From the NCBI GenBank assembly GCA_965262505.1, contig CBDHFM010000030.1, forward strand, positions 1,302,001 through 1,366,000: DNA of 64,000 nt, given 5' to 3'. Source of the stretch: JACPPO01 sp965262505. Lineage in GTDB: Bacteria > Acidobacteriota > Vicinamibacteria > Vicinamibacterales > UBA2999. A program made the translations under genes and the position numbers. Shown here one piece after another: positions 27,985 through 37,532 of this stretch. The stretch's first letter is position 1, and each line of letters opens with the position of its first letter. Below the pieces are notes generated by a model. The model ran no database searches. It was not told the DNA's origin and saw only the letters and a program-made list of their open reading frames with translations.

Positions 27985-28338
27985 AAGTGTCCTCTCCGTT
28001 CCTGCCGCCGAGACGTCTGTAGCATATGCCAGATGGCATGTTGGAAAGCGCGGCCAGGGCGACGCCCGCAACAGCCTGCGTCAACCTCGAAGGTTTACGG
28101 AGAACGCACTCCGCAGCTGGCGTCCCCACGGGGATTCGATACCTTGCGTAACGCGGTCATCGCGGTCGGGTCTAACTTCTCGGGCGCGGTGCGGCTCGCC
28201 TCCTGAGTTTGTCGCTAGAACCTGGAACAAAACCCCAATCGGCACCCGTCGGGTGGGTGCCCTCGGGCCGATTACTAAGCACTACGCGACTACTGAGGAC
28301 CTATCATCGCGAGAGAGCCCGAAACGGACGCGCGTGGC
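27985..28338. other. Gene-free stretch with kinase 3' flank
   Basis: No gene is supported in these 354 bases. The part from 28277 to 28338 is the intact form of the kinase 3' flank (CACTACGCGACTACTGAGGA at 28279-28298) that IS30 and IS1595 interrupt elsewhere. A possible hairpin, GGCACCC/GGGTGCC, lies near 28240-28260. Plus-strand frames here lack start signals. Confidence 0.55.
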
Positions 28339-31023
28339 TCAGTTCGTCGGCACCAGCCGCCGCAGTTCCTCGAACCAGTTCTGGACGACGATGAAATAGG
28401 GCTCCGTTGGCGTGTCTTGGGGACTCGCGTCTTCCTTGAGTATCAAGAACCGCTCGCCGTCGGGTGAGACGTCGTACGCGCGACCGCCAAGGCTCAGAGC
28501 GTCTCGGGCTTGGAAGAGTAACTCTGCGCTCCCCGGCGCAAAACTCGGACTCGTCTCCACCGCCACCGCCATCATTGCCGCTCCACTGCGGTAGAACAGC
28601 TCGCGCCCACTGCGGGCCCACAACGGCTGCGTGCCGCCGTCGGTAGACACTTGCCAGCGTCCGCCGTCCACGCCCGGAAACGGTCGCACGTAGACCTCGT
28701 ACTGTCCCGACTCGTTCGACTGGTAGGCGATCCACTCCCCATCGGGTGAGATTTCCCCGTTCAGCTCTCCAAACGTGGTCTGCAGGAGTGGCTGGAGGCC
28801 GCTCGTCACACGTCCTCCAGACTCTTCCGCATCCAGCGCGACGATCCGTGTCGCGTCTGGCGAGAAGGACGTGGGGAAGACCTGGCGTTCACTTCGTGCC
28901 AGTCGCTCGACGGGGCCGGTGCCGTCGGCGGCCTGCCAGAAGAGGTCCCCCTCAGTCCCTTCACGCTGCGACGAGAAGGCGATTCGTCGGCCGTCGGGCG
29001 ACCACGTGGGGAACCGCTCGAACCCGGGGTCGAAGGTCAGACGGGTCAGCGTTTCGCGGACGATATTCCACACCCAGATGTCCAGTTCCTCGTCCCGGAT
29101 GTCCACCGCCACCTGCGTGCCATCCGGTGAGAGACGCGGATACGAGTAGGCACGCACGGGAGCGCCCAGTTGTTCCTCTCGCCCCTGCCGATCCACCCAG
29201 GCCAGCGTGCGCGACGCGGTTAAGAGGCCCACGCCAGTCAAGTTCGCTAGCCCTTCTGTTGTGACATAGACCAGCGACCCGGTACTGGACACGCTAAACT
29301 GCACCGCGCCACTCACGCCTCCACCGGCATTCTGGACATCCGCGACGAGCGGCACCGGTCCACCCGTGACCTGACGCGTCGCCACATCGAAGGGCACCGC
29401 CAGCAACACGTTGTTCAGCCCGTAGACCAGATGCCCGGTGGAGAGATACCGGGCGTCACGCCCGCCGTCGATCAGCATGGTCCGTTCGCCGGTCGTAATC
29501 GACTGTACGACAATTTGCGACTGGTCCCACGCCACACCGGCCGGTCGAAACGTAAAGAGCACCCACTCGCCACCGGGCAGCAGTTGTGGGCCGTGTGCCT
29601 CCTCCCCGTCCTCGACGGGAATCACCTGTTCGGGGGTGCCCCCAGTGCCCGGCACGCGCCAGATCCCCTGGGCACCCTGGCCGTAGAGGATCATGTCGTC
29701 GGAGCCCCAGCTGACACCGATGAGGTTGTTCACATCGCCTATCGTCAAGGGCGTCCCGCCGCTCACAGACACCCGCTTGAGCTGGCCCTCCGCCCAGAAC
29801 CCGACCCACTGGCCGTCGGAAGAGAAAAACGAACTCGTTGCGCCTTCGGTGCCTGGAATCGGCGTGGCCTGCAGTCGGTCCAGCGAACGGAGCGACAATG
29901 CCCCATCGGCCGAATAGACAACCTGGGTACTGTCCGGCGAGATGGCCACGACACGCCCGGTCAGATTGGAAAAGGCTTCATCGGCGGCTAACGTCACCTG
30001 GAACCGCGTGACAGTTGGTGGGTCAGGACGCATCAACATCCAGACCGCGATCGTCGCCACCGCCGCGCCCACGACCAATGTCGCCACGAGCGGCATCGCC
30101 GGTCGCCAGAACGGTAACTGACGTGTAACCGGCACGGCCGCAGGCGATCCGACGACGGCAGGCTGAGCCGCGTCGTCGAGTTCAACCAGAGCATCACCGA
30201 TGTCACGCAAGCGCCTCTTGAGGGGCTTCTCCAAACAGCGCACGAGCACCTTCCGCAGCGCCGGAGGCGTGCTTGGCGGCAGCGCGCTGAAGTCCGGCTC
30301 GCGTTCGATGACCTTCGCCAGCGTGTCGGAGACGCCGTCACCCTGGAACGCCCGCTGTCCCGTCACCACCTCATAGAGCACGCAGCCGAACGCCCAGATG
30401 TCCGTCCGCTTGTCTACCGTCTTGCCGCGCGCCTGCTCCGGCGACATGTAGGCGGCGGTGCCCAGGATCATCCCGGCCTGCGTCATCGCCGGTGTCGTGA
30501 TCGTCGGTGCCTGCGACATCCCAGGCGACATCGCGCTGCTCGGCTCCAATGCCTTCGCCAGGCCGAAGTCGAGCACCTTCACCGTGCCATCGGAGCGCAC
30601 CTTCACATTGGCGGGTTTCAGATCCCGGTGGATGATGCCCTGCTCGTGCGCGGCTTCGAGGGCTTCGGCAATCTGCTTCGCGATAGGCAGTGCCTCATCC
30701 ACCGGGATCGCGCCCTGCGCGATGCGGTCCGCCAGCGTCGGTCCCTCGACCAGTTCCATGACGAGGGCATGGACGCCGCTGGATTTCTCGAAGCCGTAGA
30801 TTTGGGCAATGTTGGTGTGGTTCAGGGACGCGAGGGTCTTGGCTTCCCGCTCGAACCGGGCGATGCGCTCGGCGTCAGAGGCCAGCGACTCAGGCAGCAC
30901 CTTGACCGCCACCTGGCGATTGAGCGTCGTGTCCGTCGCCCGGTACACCTCCCCCATCCCGCCCACGCCGATCTGGGCGGTGATCTCATACGGGCCGAGG
31001 CGCGTGCTGGGGGTGAGAGCCAA
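28339..31023 (-). CDS. Ser/Thr kinase with TolB/WD40-like propeller, K3 (intact)
   Basis: This is a membrane-bound Hanks-type kinase of 894 residues. Residues about 12-270 form the kinase domain: GVGGMGEVYRATDTTLNR (Gly loop), VAVKVLPE (Lys), HRDLKPANVK (catalytic loop), DFGLAKALEP and MSPEQARG. The activation loop has the insert SPGMSQAPTITTPAMTQAG, identical in K1. One membrane helix follows (LPLVATLVVGAAVATIAVWML). The outer part is a propeller with repeated SPDG motifs (FFSSDGQWVGFWAEG, LSPDGTQVAVDI, WSPDGRRIAFSS). The family is thought to sense extracellular ligands, but substrates are unknown. It is the only undamaged one of the three. Palindromic repeat B lies just upstream. Confidence 0.93.
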   Translation of the reverse strand: MALTPSTRLGPYEITAQIGVGGMGEVYRATDTTLNRQVAVKVLPESLASDAERIARFEREAKTLASLNHTNIAQIYGFEKSSGVHALVMELVEGPTLADRIAQGAIPVDEALPIAKQIAEALEAAHEQGIIHRDLKPANVKVRSDGTVKVLDFGLAKALEPSSAMSPGMSQAPTITTPAMTQAGMILGTAAYMSPEQARGKTVDKRTDIWAFGCVLYEVVTGQRAFQGDGVSDTLAKVIEREPDFSALPPSTPPALRKVLVRCLEKPLKRRLRDIGDALVELDDAAQPAVVGSPAAVPVTRQLPFWRPAMPLVATLVVGAAVATIAVWMLMRPDPPTVTRFQVTLAADEAFSNLTGRVVAISPDSTQVVYSADGALSLRSLDRLQATPIPGTEGATSSFFSSDGQWVGFWAEGQLKRVSVSGGTPLTIGDVNNLIGVSWGSDDMILYGQGAQGIWRVPGTGGTPEQVIPVEDGEEAHGPQLLPGGEWVLFTFRPAGVAWDQSQIVVQSITTGERTMLIDGGRDARYLSTGHLVYGLNNVLLAVPFDVATRQVTGGPVPLVADVQNAGGGVSGAVQFSVSSTGSLVYVTTEGLANLTGVGLLTASRTLAWVDRQGREEQLGAPVRAYSYPRLSPDGTQVAVDIRDEELDIWVWNIVRETLTRLTFDPGFERFPTWSPDGRRIAFSSQREGTEGDLFWQAADGTGPVERLARSERQVFPTSFSPDATRIVALDAEESGGRVTSGLQPLLQTTFGELNGEISPDGEWIAYQSNESGQYEVYVRPFPGVDGGRWQVSTDGGTQPLWARSGRELFYRSGAAMMAVAVETSPSFAPGSAELLFQARDALSLGGRAYDVSPDGERFLILKEDASPQDTPTEPYFIVVQNWFEELRRLVPTN

Positions 31024-31049
31024 ACTTGCGTGGATTATACGGCCGGGGC

Positions 31050-31190
31050 GGTTTCATCACCTCGTCGCGGGTGGCCTCGGACGGGGCCGCCCCGTTCGCG
31101 CCGCAGGCGCCACACGCGTGACAGATGCTCTTGGCGCCGAGCACGAATGGGGCTGTCCGCGGTCAGGACCCGCCTGGAGGTGATGAAACC
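31050..31190 (+). repeat. Palindromic intergenic repeat, copy B
   Basis: The unit is 141 bp bounded by perfect 14-bp inverted repeats, GGTTTCATCACCTC (31050-31063) and GAGGTGATGAAACC (31177-31190). Inside are further complementary arms and the core CGCAGGCGCC, CGTGACAGATGCTCTTGGCG and CCGAGCACGAATGGGGCTG. GGCGCC occurs at 31106-31111 and 31133-31138. It lies between the K3 start and ISAzo13 copy 2. Confidence 0.85.
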
Positions 31191-31208
31191 ACTTGGGAGC
31201 CGTGCTTA

Positions 31209-32510
31209 GAGCCTGTAAGGAAATAACTGCTTGTACTGTTGATCGGCGAGTAGTACGCTGCGCCCGTGGAGGTGGCCACCCTGCGGGCAAAGCATGCAGC
31301 GCTGGCGCCCGTGCTCACGGAGCGATCGCGCCGGGTGTGGGCGGCGACTGAGGCCCAGGCGATCGGTTATGGCGGCACGGCGCTGGTCGCCCGAGCCACG
31401 GGTATCGCGACATCGACCATCCAGCGCGGTTTGCGTGAATTGACGGCGGACGAGCCGCTCGCGGGCGGCCGGACGCGAAGGGCGGGCGGCGGCCGCAAGC
31501 GCGCGATCGATCTCGACGCGACGCTGCTGCGCGATTTGGATGCGTTGGTTGAGCCGACCGCCCCCGGCGATCCCGACTCGCCGCTGCGGTGGACGTGCCA
31601 GAGCGCACGGACGTTGGCGGTGGCGCTCGACGGTCTGGGCCACCGCGTCAGCCACACGGTGGTCGCCGAGTTGTTGCACGGACTGGGCTACAGCCTGCAG
31701 GGCAACGCCAAGACTCGTGAGGGCCGCCAGCATGTCGATCGGGACGCGCAGTTTCGGTACATCGCCCGGCGCGTGCGACGCGCGCAACGGCAACAGCAGC
31801 CGACGATTTCGGTGGACACCAAGAAGAAGGAGCTGGTCGGCGCGTTCAAGAACGCGGGCCGCACCTGGCGCCCGGCGAAGACGCCGCAGCGGGTACAGGT
31901 CCACGACTTCGTGATCCCGGCCACCGCCACCACGGGCGGGAAGGCCATTCCGTATGGCATCTACGATCTGCATCGCAACGAAGGCTGGGTGCGTGTCGGG
32001 ATCGATCACGACACCGCGAGCTTCGCGGTACGGTCGATCCAGCGTTGGTGGCAGCACATGGGTCGCCCGGCGTATCGACAAGCCCAGTCGCTGTTGATCA
32101 CGGCGGATGCAGGCGGGAGCAACGGGGCGCGCCTCCGGTTGTGGAAGTGGGAACTGCCGCGTCTGGCCAATCGGACGGGCTTGGTGATCACGGTCTGTCA
32201 CTTTCCGCCGGGTACGAGCAAGTGGAACAAGATCGAGCATCGGGTGTTCTCGCACATCGCGATGAATTGGCGCGGCACCCCACTCGTCGACTTGGCCACG
32301 ATCGTGAGCCTCATTGGCTCGACGCACAGTCGGTCCGGACTCCGCGTTCGGTCGGAACTCGACCGCGGCCCATACCCGGGTGGCCTCACCGTCACCGATG
32401 CGCAGCTGGCGACGGTACGCCTCGAGCGGCATCGCTTTCACGGCGACTGGAACTACACGATCCATCCCGCTGCTCCGAGAACACAAAAGTCAGTAATTGT
32501 CTGACAAGCC
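31209..32510 (+). mobile_element. ISAzo13 family insertion sequence, copy 2
   Basis: The element is 1302 bp, flanked by CTTA at 31205-31208 and 32511-32514. The ends match copies 1 and 3. By eye it differs from copy 3 at a single position in the transposase. The right-hand CTTA contains the stop codon of the M48 protease gene, which is therefore preserved. Confidence 0.93.
31266..32504 (+). CDS. ISAzo13 family transposase (copy 2)
   Basis: This is a 412-residue transposase from GTG 31266, identical to copy 1 except for Leu in PGGLTVTDAQ. It holds the same three catalytic segments: ISVDTKKKELVG, LLITADAGGSNGA and SKWNKIEHRVFSH. The frame is intact. The near-identity of three full-length copies argues for recent transposition in this lineage. 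Confidence 0.95.
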   Translation: MEVATLRAKHAALAPVLTERSRRVWAATEAQAIGYGGTALVARATGIATSTIQRGLRELTADEPLAGGRTRRAGGGRKRAIDLDATLLRDLDALVEPTAPGDPDSPLRWTCQSARTLAVALDGLGHRVSHTVVAELLHGLGYSLQGNAKTREGRQHVDRDAQFRYIARRVRRAQRQQQPTISVDTKKKELVGAFKNAGRTWRPAKTPQRVQVHDFVIPATATTGGKAIPYGIYDLHRNEGWVRVGIDHDTASFAVRSIQRWWQHMGRPAYRQAQSLLITADAGGSNGARLRLWKWELPRLANRTGLVITVCHFPPGTSKWNKIEHRVFSHIAMNWRGTPLVDLATIVSLIGSTHSRSGLRVRSELDRGPYPGGLTVTDAQLATVRLERHRFHGDWNYTIHPAAPRTQKSVIV

Positions 32511-32511
32511 C

Positions 32512-33624
32512 TTAGGTGCGCCCTGATTCCCAGGCGCGGGCGGCCGCGAGCCGGGCCGCCACTGGAGGATGCGAGTAAAAGAGAATCTCGACGAGCCGCG
32601 AAGGCTGCTCCTCGGCAAGGTTCTGCACCGCAAGCCTTCTCATGGCGCTCGCGAACGCCTGGGCATTTCCGGTCATCTCCAGTGCATACCGATCCGCACG
32701 CCGCTCGTTGGCGCGCGACAGCGCGTTCGCCAATGGCAGCAACGCCAGCGACACCGCTCCGCCAGCCAGGACCAGCAGAGGCAAGCCCGCGATGTCGTCC
32801 CTGCCCGCGAGGCCGAAATGGCCGACAGCGGCGCCGAGCACGCGGTCGGCAAGGTAGAAACCGAGCAGAATCAGGATCGCGTCCAGCGCAATCGATTTCC
32901 AGATGTCGTGATGCACGTGATGGGCTAGTTCGTGCGCCAGCACGATCTCGATCTCGTCGTCGGAATGCTCCGCAAGCAACGTATCGGACAGCAGGATCCG
33001 ACGCGTCCGCCCGATGCCGGCCAGCGCGGCGTTGGCTTTCCGGGTTCGGTCGCTAAGCTGCCATTCGAAAACGCCGAGCACCCGCGCGCCGGCGCGCTCG
33101 GCGAGCCGCACGAGCCGCACACCGAGCGTGGGCCGCTGCAGCGGCTTGCACGTGTAGAACACCGGGAGCAGGAGCACAGGCCCGACGTGCGCGAGGAGCA
33201 CGAGGAAGCACACAAAGCACAGTGAGGCGGCCAGCCACCAGTACTCCGGGCTCCATCGCAAGAGAGACCAGACGACCAGCGCACCCGCGATCGCGAAGAC
33301 GAGTACCACGCCGTCCGCCTTGAGGCGATCGAGCCACCAGCGGGCGGTTGTCTGGGTCGAGAGATCATACCGCCGCTCGAGGATCACATCCTGGTAGAAC
33401 GCCAGCGGCAGTTGAACCGCTTCGCTCAGCACCGCAACCAGGAGGACATACCAGATGACGGTCAGGACAAAAGACTGCCCGGACATGGTCGTGGCAACAT
33501 CGCGAAGCCACGCGGACCAACCCGCGACCAGCAGAAGGAGCAGCCACGCAGCGGCCAGGGCGGTCCCTGACAGAGAGGCCCGTCGCCGCAAGCGGTGATA
33601 CCGGGTGGCTTTATCCTCGTTCAC
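32512..33624 (-). CDS. M48 family membrane metalloprotease (Ste24/CAAX protease type)
   Basis: This is an integral-membrane zinc protease of 370 residues from a GTG start. The zinc motif HELAH is at residues 231-235 within EIEIVLAHELAHHVHHD, and the third ligand is probably the glutamate in NERRADRYALEM (about 308). Four to six hydrophobic segments surround it, with a long N-terminal membrane part (LSGTALAAAWLLLLLVAGW) as in Ste24 relatives rather than the shorter HtpX. Such enzymes cut membrane or membrane-associated proteins, and the target here is unknown. It is downstream of smc on the same strand, 38 bp away. ISAzo13 copy 2 has landed exactly on its stop codon without changing the protein. 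Confidence 0.88.
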   Translation of the reverse strand: MNEDKATRYHRLRRRASLSGTALAAAWLLLLLVAGWSAWLRDVATTMSGQSFVLTVIWYVLLVAVLSEAVQLPLAFYQDVILERRYDLSTQTTARWWLDRLKADGVVLVFAIAGALVVWSLLRWSPEYWWLAASLCFVCFLVLLAHVGPVLLLPVFYTCKPLQRPTLGVRLVRLAERAGARVLGVFEWQLSDRTRKANAALAGIGRTRRILLSDTLLAEHSDDEIEIVLAHELAHHVHHDIWKSIALDAILILLGFYLADRVLGAAVGHFGLAGRDDIAGLPLLVLAGGAVSLALLPLANALSRANERRADRYALEMTGNAQAFASAMRRLAVQNLAEEQPSRLVEILFYSHPPVAARLAAARAWESGRT

Positions 33625-33662
33625 CAGGAACGATCCGAACGGATCGAACGATCCGAGTGGCC

Positions 33663-36600
33663 TCAGTTCAACTGGACGGAGATCAGCTTGGACACGCCCG
33701 GTTCTTCCATCGTGACCCCGTACAGCCGGTTCGCGATCTCCATCGTCCGCCGGTTGTGGGTGATCAGGATGAACTGCGTCCGGTCCAGCATGCCCTGCAG
33801 CATATCGACAAATCGTCCGACATTGGCGTCGTCGAGTGGCGCGTCGATCTCATCGAGCACGCAGAAGGGGCTCGGCTTGAACCCGAAGATCGCAAACATC
33901 AACGCGATAGCGGTCAGCGCCTTCTCCCCGCCTGAGAGGAGCTGCACACTCTGGAGCCGCTTGCCAGGAGGCGACGCCACGATGTCGATGCCACTTTCGA
34001 GCGGATCGTTCTCGTCGAGGAGCGTCAGGCCCGCGTGGCCGCCGCCGAACAGCGTGCTGAACGTCACCTGGAAGTTCTGTTGAATCGCCGCAAAGGCCTC
34101 GCGGAAACGCACCTTCGACGTCTCATCAATACGCATGATGGCTTCGGACGTCTGCGCGATGGACTCGATCAGGTCCTTACGCTGAGTCGTCAGGAACAGG
34201 TGACGGCTCTCAAGCTCGTCGAACTGCTCGATGGCCATCATGTTGACGGGGCCCAAGTGGTCTATCTTCGCCTTGAGCGCGTCGATGGCTTCTTCCGCGG
34301 TCATCGCGCCTGTCCGGCTGGAGCCGGCCGCGACGCCGGCGGGGGGGGCTTCGCTGTCCTCCGCGTCGGGATCGAGTTCGGAATCGGGTTCTTCTGCGTT
34401 GATGGCCGCTGCGTCGGGGATTGCCTCGCCGGCCTGCTCCATCGTCTCGACGTCCGCCAGCACCTGGTCCAGCGAGCACTGGGCGGCCTCCGCGCATAGC
34501 TGCGCAAGGTGGCCGAGGTCGCTCTCCGCGGTGGCCCGCGCCAGGTCAAGCTCGCTGGCGCGAGCGCGAATCTCCTCGAGCACCCGGCGTGCCTCGCGGA
34601 TCGCCACGTCCTGATCGTCCACGGCCACACGCACCGTCGTTGCCCCGTCGTCCTCGGTTCGCACCGCTACCCGCAACGCCTCGAGCACACGAATGTCCTC
34701 GTCCAGCGTTCGAGCCTCTTCCACCATCGACTGCAACAGGCCCTCCCGGCGAACCCGTGCCTGTTCAAGCTCACCGGCGCGCGCCGAGATGCGGTGCTCC
34801 ACATCACGTGCGACCTCCTCGAGCCGCGACATGTCGGCAACCAGGGCGGACGTCCGTTCACTCATCGCGGCATGCGCGGCCAGCGCATCCGCAGCCTTCA
34901 CGCTCAGCTCGTCTACCGCCTCGCGGGCTGCCGTGAGGAGCCGTTGCGCCTCCGACAAGCTGGCCTCGGCCCCTCGCTGTTCCTCCAGGAGCCGCTCGAT
35001 CGAGGCTTCGGCCTCCGCATGTCGAGCCTTGAGGAGCGCCTGCTCCTCCTCGGCCTGCCGCCGTTCCAGCTCGATGACCTCGGCTTTTCGTGCCAGCCTG
35101 CCGGTTTCCTCAACGGCGTGGGCGACGTGCGCCTCGTGCCCGACAGCGGCCATTTCCTGCCGATGCCGCTCGGCGGTGAGCGCCCCAATGGCGCTCGTGG
35201 CCTGCGCCGTGGAGACCTCGAGCCGGGCGGTGTCTTCCGTCAGGCGCGCAAGCGTGTCTCGGGCCTCCACGGTCCGTCCTTGCAGTTCCTTGATTTCGCG
35301 TTTGGTCGCCAGAATCCCGCGGGATTCGGTCTTGGCTCCTCCGGATACCACATGAGGCCCTCGCACGACGTCGCCTTCGAGCGTGGCGACCGGCGCCGAT
35401 GTCTGCCGCGACATCGCCACCGCCTGCTCGAACGTCTCCGCCACGTACGCTTCCGGCACCACCTTCATGATCGTGGCAGCGTGCGGTCCAGCGATGCGTA
35501 GCACGTCCGATACCGGCACGATGCCCGCCACCTGCACCATCTCGCGCGGACGATACCCATTGGACCCAGGATCGATGACGACGAAGCCGCAACGCCCGGC
35601 GTCGTGTTCACGCACGAGCGCAAGCCCTGCCGCCGCCTGGTCATGGCGTTCAACGATGACGTGCTGGAGAAGATCGCCGAGACAGGCCTCGACGGCACGC
35701 TCGTAGCGTCGGTCGACATCGAGATAGTCCGCTATTGCACCCAGCTGGCCGATCCGGCCGTTGGCCTGGGCGAGTACGATCCGAGCCGCGTCGCCGAACT
35801 CGCCTCGGCTCGCCTCGAGTTCCACGAGCGAGGAGAGCCTTGCCTCGCTGCGCGCCAGTTCCTGCTCATGCGATCGCAAGGTGCGCAGACGGGATTCGTG
35901 TTCCGTCCGACCGGCCGCGAGCTCCGACTCGCGCGCCGCGGTCTCAAGCCTGAGCTGCTCCAGCGCGGCGTGCGCGCGCGACAGCGCATCGGCTGCCGCC
36001 GTCCGGGACCCGTCAACCGCCTCGTTCTCGCGACGCAGATCGTCGCACTCGATGTCGAGCTTTCCGAGCGTCTCGCCCACCCGCTCCCGCTGCGATGCCG
36101 CGTGCTCCATCGCATGCCGCAGGGCCGTGCCGGCACTCAGGGCGGCAAACACACCCGCACGAGCCCCCTCGACGTCGGCTTCCAGGCGCTCTATCTGCTG
36201 CTGGGACCTGGCGTGTGCGTCATTCGCTTCCGCGAGCGCCTCGGCCGCGGCGTCCCGCGCGCGGCCGGCTTCAGCGGTAGCCTGGACCCGCTCGGCCGCG
36301 GCGAGCCGGGCAGGCTCGCGCCGCGCCTCCAGATCCCCGAGCTCACTGGAAATCTCGGCGGCCCGGCTGGCGAGCGTCTCGGCCTGGTGACGGTTGAACT
36401 CCTGCTGCTGCTCCCGGCGATTGATGTCGAGTTCCCGTGCGTGCGCGTCCTCCCGGACCTGTGCCGCGCGGCTGTTGACCTCCGCCTGCTCAATGCGCAG
36501 ACGCACCAGATCCGCCTCCGCCTCCGCCACCCGCGCCGCCGCCGCCGTCTCGCGTTCGCGGGCCTCCGCGAGCCGCGTGCGCCCCGATTCAATCTTCCGT

Positions 36601-37409
36601 GCCAGTTCACGGTAGCGACGTGCGAAAAGGACCTTCTCCCAGCGTCGCAGTTCCTCGCGCAATCGCTTGTAGCGCCTCGCCTTCGCTGACTGGCGCTTGA
36701 GCGCGCCCCGCTGCTTCTCGACCTCGAAGACGATGTCATCGATCCGGGTGAGGTTCTGCTGGGCCGCCTCGAGCTTCAACTCAGCGGCACGGCGACGGGC
36801 TTTGTATTTCGTGATTCCCGCCGCCTCCTCGATCAGCTGGCGCCGATCGGCGGGCCGTGAACTCAGGATCATGCCGATCTTGCCCTGCTCGATGATCGCG
36901 TAAGCCTTGGCCCCCAGGCCGGTATCCATCAGCAGCTCGTGCACGTCGCGGAGCCGGCACACTTCGCCGTCGATCAGGTATTCGCTCTCGCCTGAGCGAT
37001 AGAGCCGTCGCGTCACCTCGACGTCGCGAGCGAACAGCTCCGCTGCGGCATCATGACCATGGCCGTTGCCGTTACCGCCGCCGTTGCCATCCCCGTGGGT
37101 CGCGTGAAATTCGACAAGCTCAGGCGCGCTGTCGTTCGGCGGGGCGTGCAAGCCGGTCAGCCGGAGCCGCACCTCGGCGGTCGCACCAGGCTTGCGCCCG
37201 TCGCTGCCGCTGAAGATGACGTCCTCCATCCTGTCGCCGCGTAGACTCTTCGCGCTCTGCTCACCGAGCACCCAGGTAATCGCGTCCGCCACGTTGCTCT
37301 TTCCGCACCCGTTGGGGCCCACGATGGCGGTGACACCATGGTCGAAGGCAAGCTCCGCGCGGTCGGAAAACGACTTGAAACCGTTGATCTCGAGGCGTTC
37401 TAGGCGCAT
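33663..37409 (-). CDS. smc: Chromosome segregation protein SMC
   Basis: This is the ATPase of the bacterial condensin-like complex that compacts and separates chromosomes, 1248 residues. The N-terminal head begins MRLERLEINGFKSFSDRAEL with Walker A in VGPNGCGKSNVADAI. Two long coiled coils flank a hinge around residues 520-680 (NGRIGQLGAIADYLDV to TLEGDVVRGPHVVSGG). The C-terminal head has the signature LLSGGEKALTAIALM and Walker B FCVLDEIDAPLDDAN. An unusual Gly/Asn/His-rich insert (THGDGNGGGNGNGHGHD) lies in the N-terminal head at about residue 105. An acidic, proline-containing stretch (NAEEPDSELDPDAEDSEAPP) lies before the C-terminal head. scpA and scpB are not in the window. Confidence 0.97.
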   Translation of the reverse strand: MRLERLEINGFKSFSDRAELAFDHGVTAIVGPNGCGKSNVADAITWVLGEQSAKSLRGDRMEDVIFSGSDGRKPGATAEVRLRLTGLHAPPNDSAPELVEFHATHGDGNGGGNGNGHGHDAAAELFARDVEVTRRLYRSGESEYLIDGEVCRLRDVHELLMDTGLGAKAYAIIEQGKIGMILSSRPADRRQLIEEAAGITKYKARRRAAELKLEAAQQNLTRIDDIVFEVEKQRGALKRQSAKARRYKRLREELRRWEKVLFARRYRELARKIESGRTRLAEARERETAAAARVAEAEADLVRLRIEQAEVNSRAAQVREDAHARELDINRREQQQEFNRHQAETLASRAAEISSELGDLEARREPARLAAAERVQATAEAGRARDAAAEALAEANDAHARSQQQIERLEADVEGARAGVFAALSAGTALRHAMEHAASQRERVGETLGKLDIECDDLRRENEAVDGSRTAAADALSRAHAALEQLRLETAARESELAAGRTEHESRLRTLRSHEQELARSEARLSSLVELEASRGEFGDAARIVLAQANGRIGQLGAIADYLDVDRRYERAVEACLGDLLQHVIVERHDQAAAGLALVREHDAGRCGFVVIDPGSNGYRPREMVQVAGIVPVSDVLRIAGPHAATIMKVVPEAYVAETFEQAVAMSRQTSAPVATLEGDVVRGPHVVSGGAKTESRGILATKREIKELQGRTVEARDTLARLTEDTARLEVSTAQATSAIGALTAERHRQEMAAVGHEAHVAHAVEETGRLARKAEVIELERRQAEEEQALLKARHAEAEASIERLLEEQRGAEASLSEAQRLLTAAREAVDELSVKAADALAAHAAMSERTSALVADMSRLEEVARDVEHRISARAGELEQARVRREGLLQSMVEEARTLDEDIRVLEALRVAVRTEDDGATTVRVAVDDQDVAIREARRVLEEIRARASELDLARATAESDLGHLAQLCAEAAQCSLDQVLADVETMEQAGEAIPDAAAINAEEPDSELDPDAEDSEAPPAGVAAGSSRTGAMTAEEAIDALKAKIDHLGPVNMMAIEQFDELESRHLFLTTQRKDLIESIAQTSEAIMRIDETSKVRFREAFAAIQQNFQVTFSTLFGGGHAGLTLLDENDPLESGIDIVASPPGKRLQSVQLLSGGEKALTAIALMFAIFGFKPSPFCVLDEIDAPLDDANVGRFVDMLQGMLDRTQFILITHNRRTMEIANRLYGVTMEEPGVSKLISVQLN

Positions 37410-37532
37410 ATGCGTATCAATAGGTGCAGGGAGGGCCCCAGTCTAAACACGCCAAGCCCTAGTGGCAAGACCAAAGTGATACCACTACATTTTGGGCTAG
37501 GGGCCCAATTCTGGGGGGGGTGGTGGCACAGC

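Noticed and set aside
31050..31190. Integron attC site as an explanation of the palindromic repeat
   Set aside because: The GTTRRRY/RYYYAAC core sites are absent and no integrase or cassette array is nearby.
33625..33662. Short CGATCCGAACGGATCG palindrome between the M48 gene and smc as a parS or operator site
   Set aside because: It does not match the parS consensus I know and occurs once; it may be a simple local duplication.
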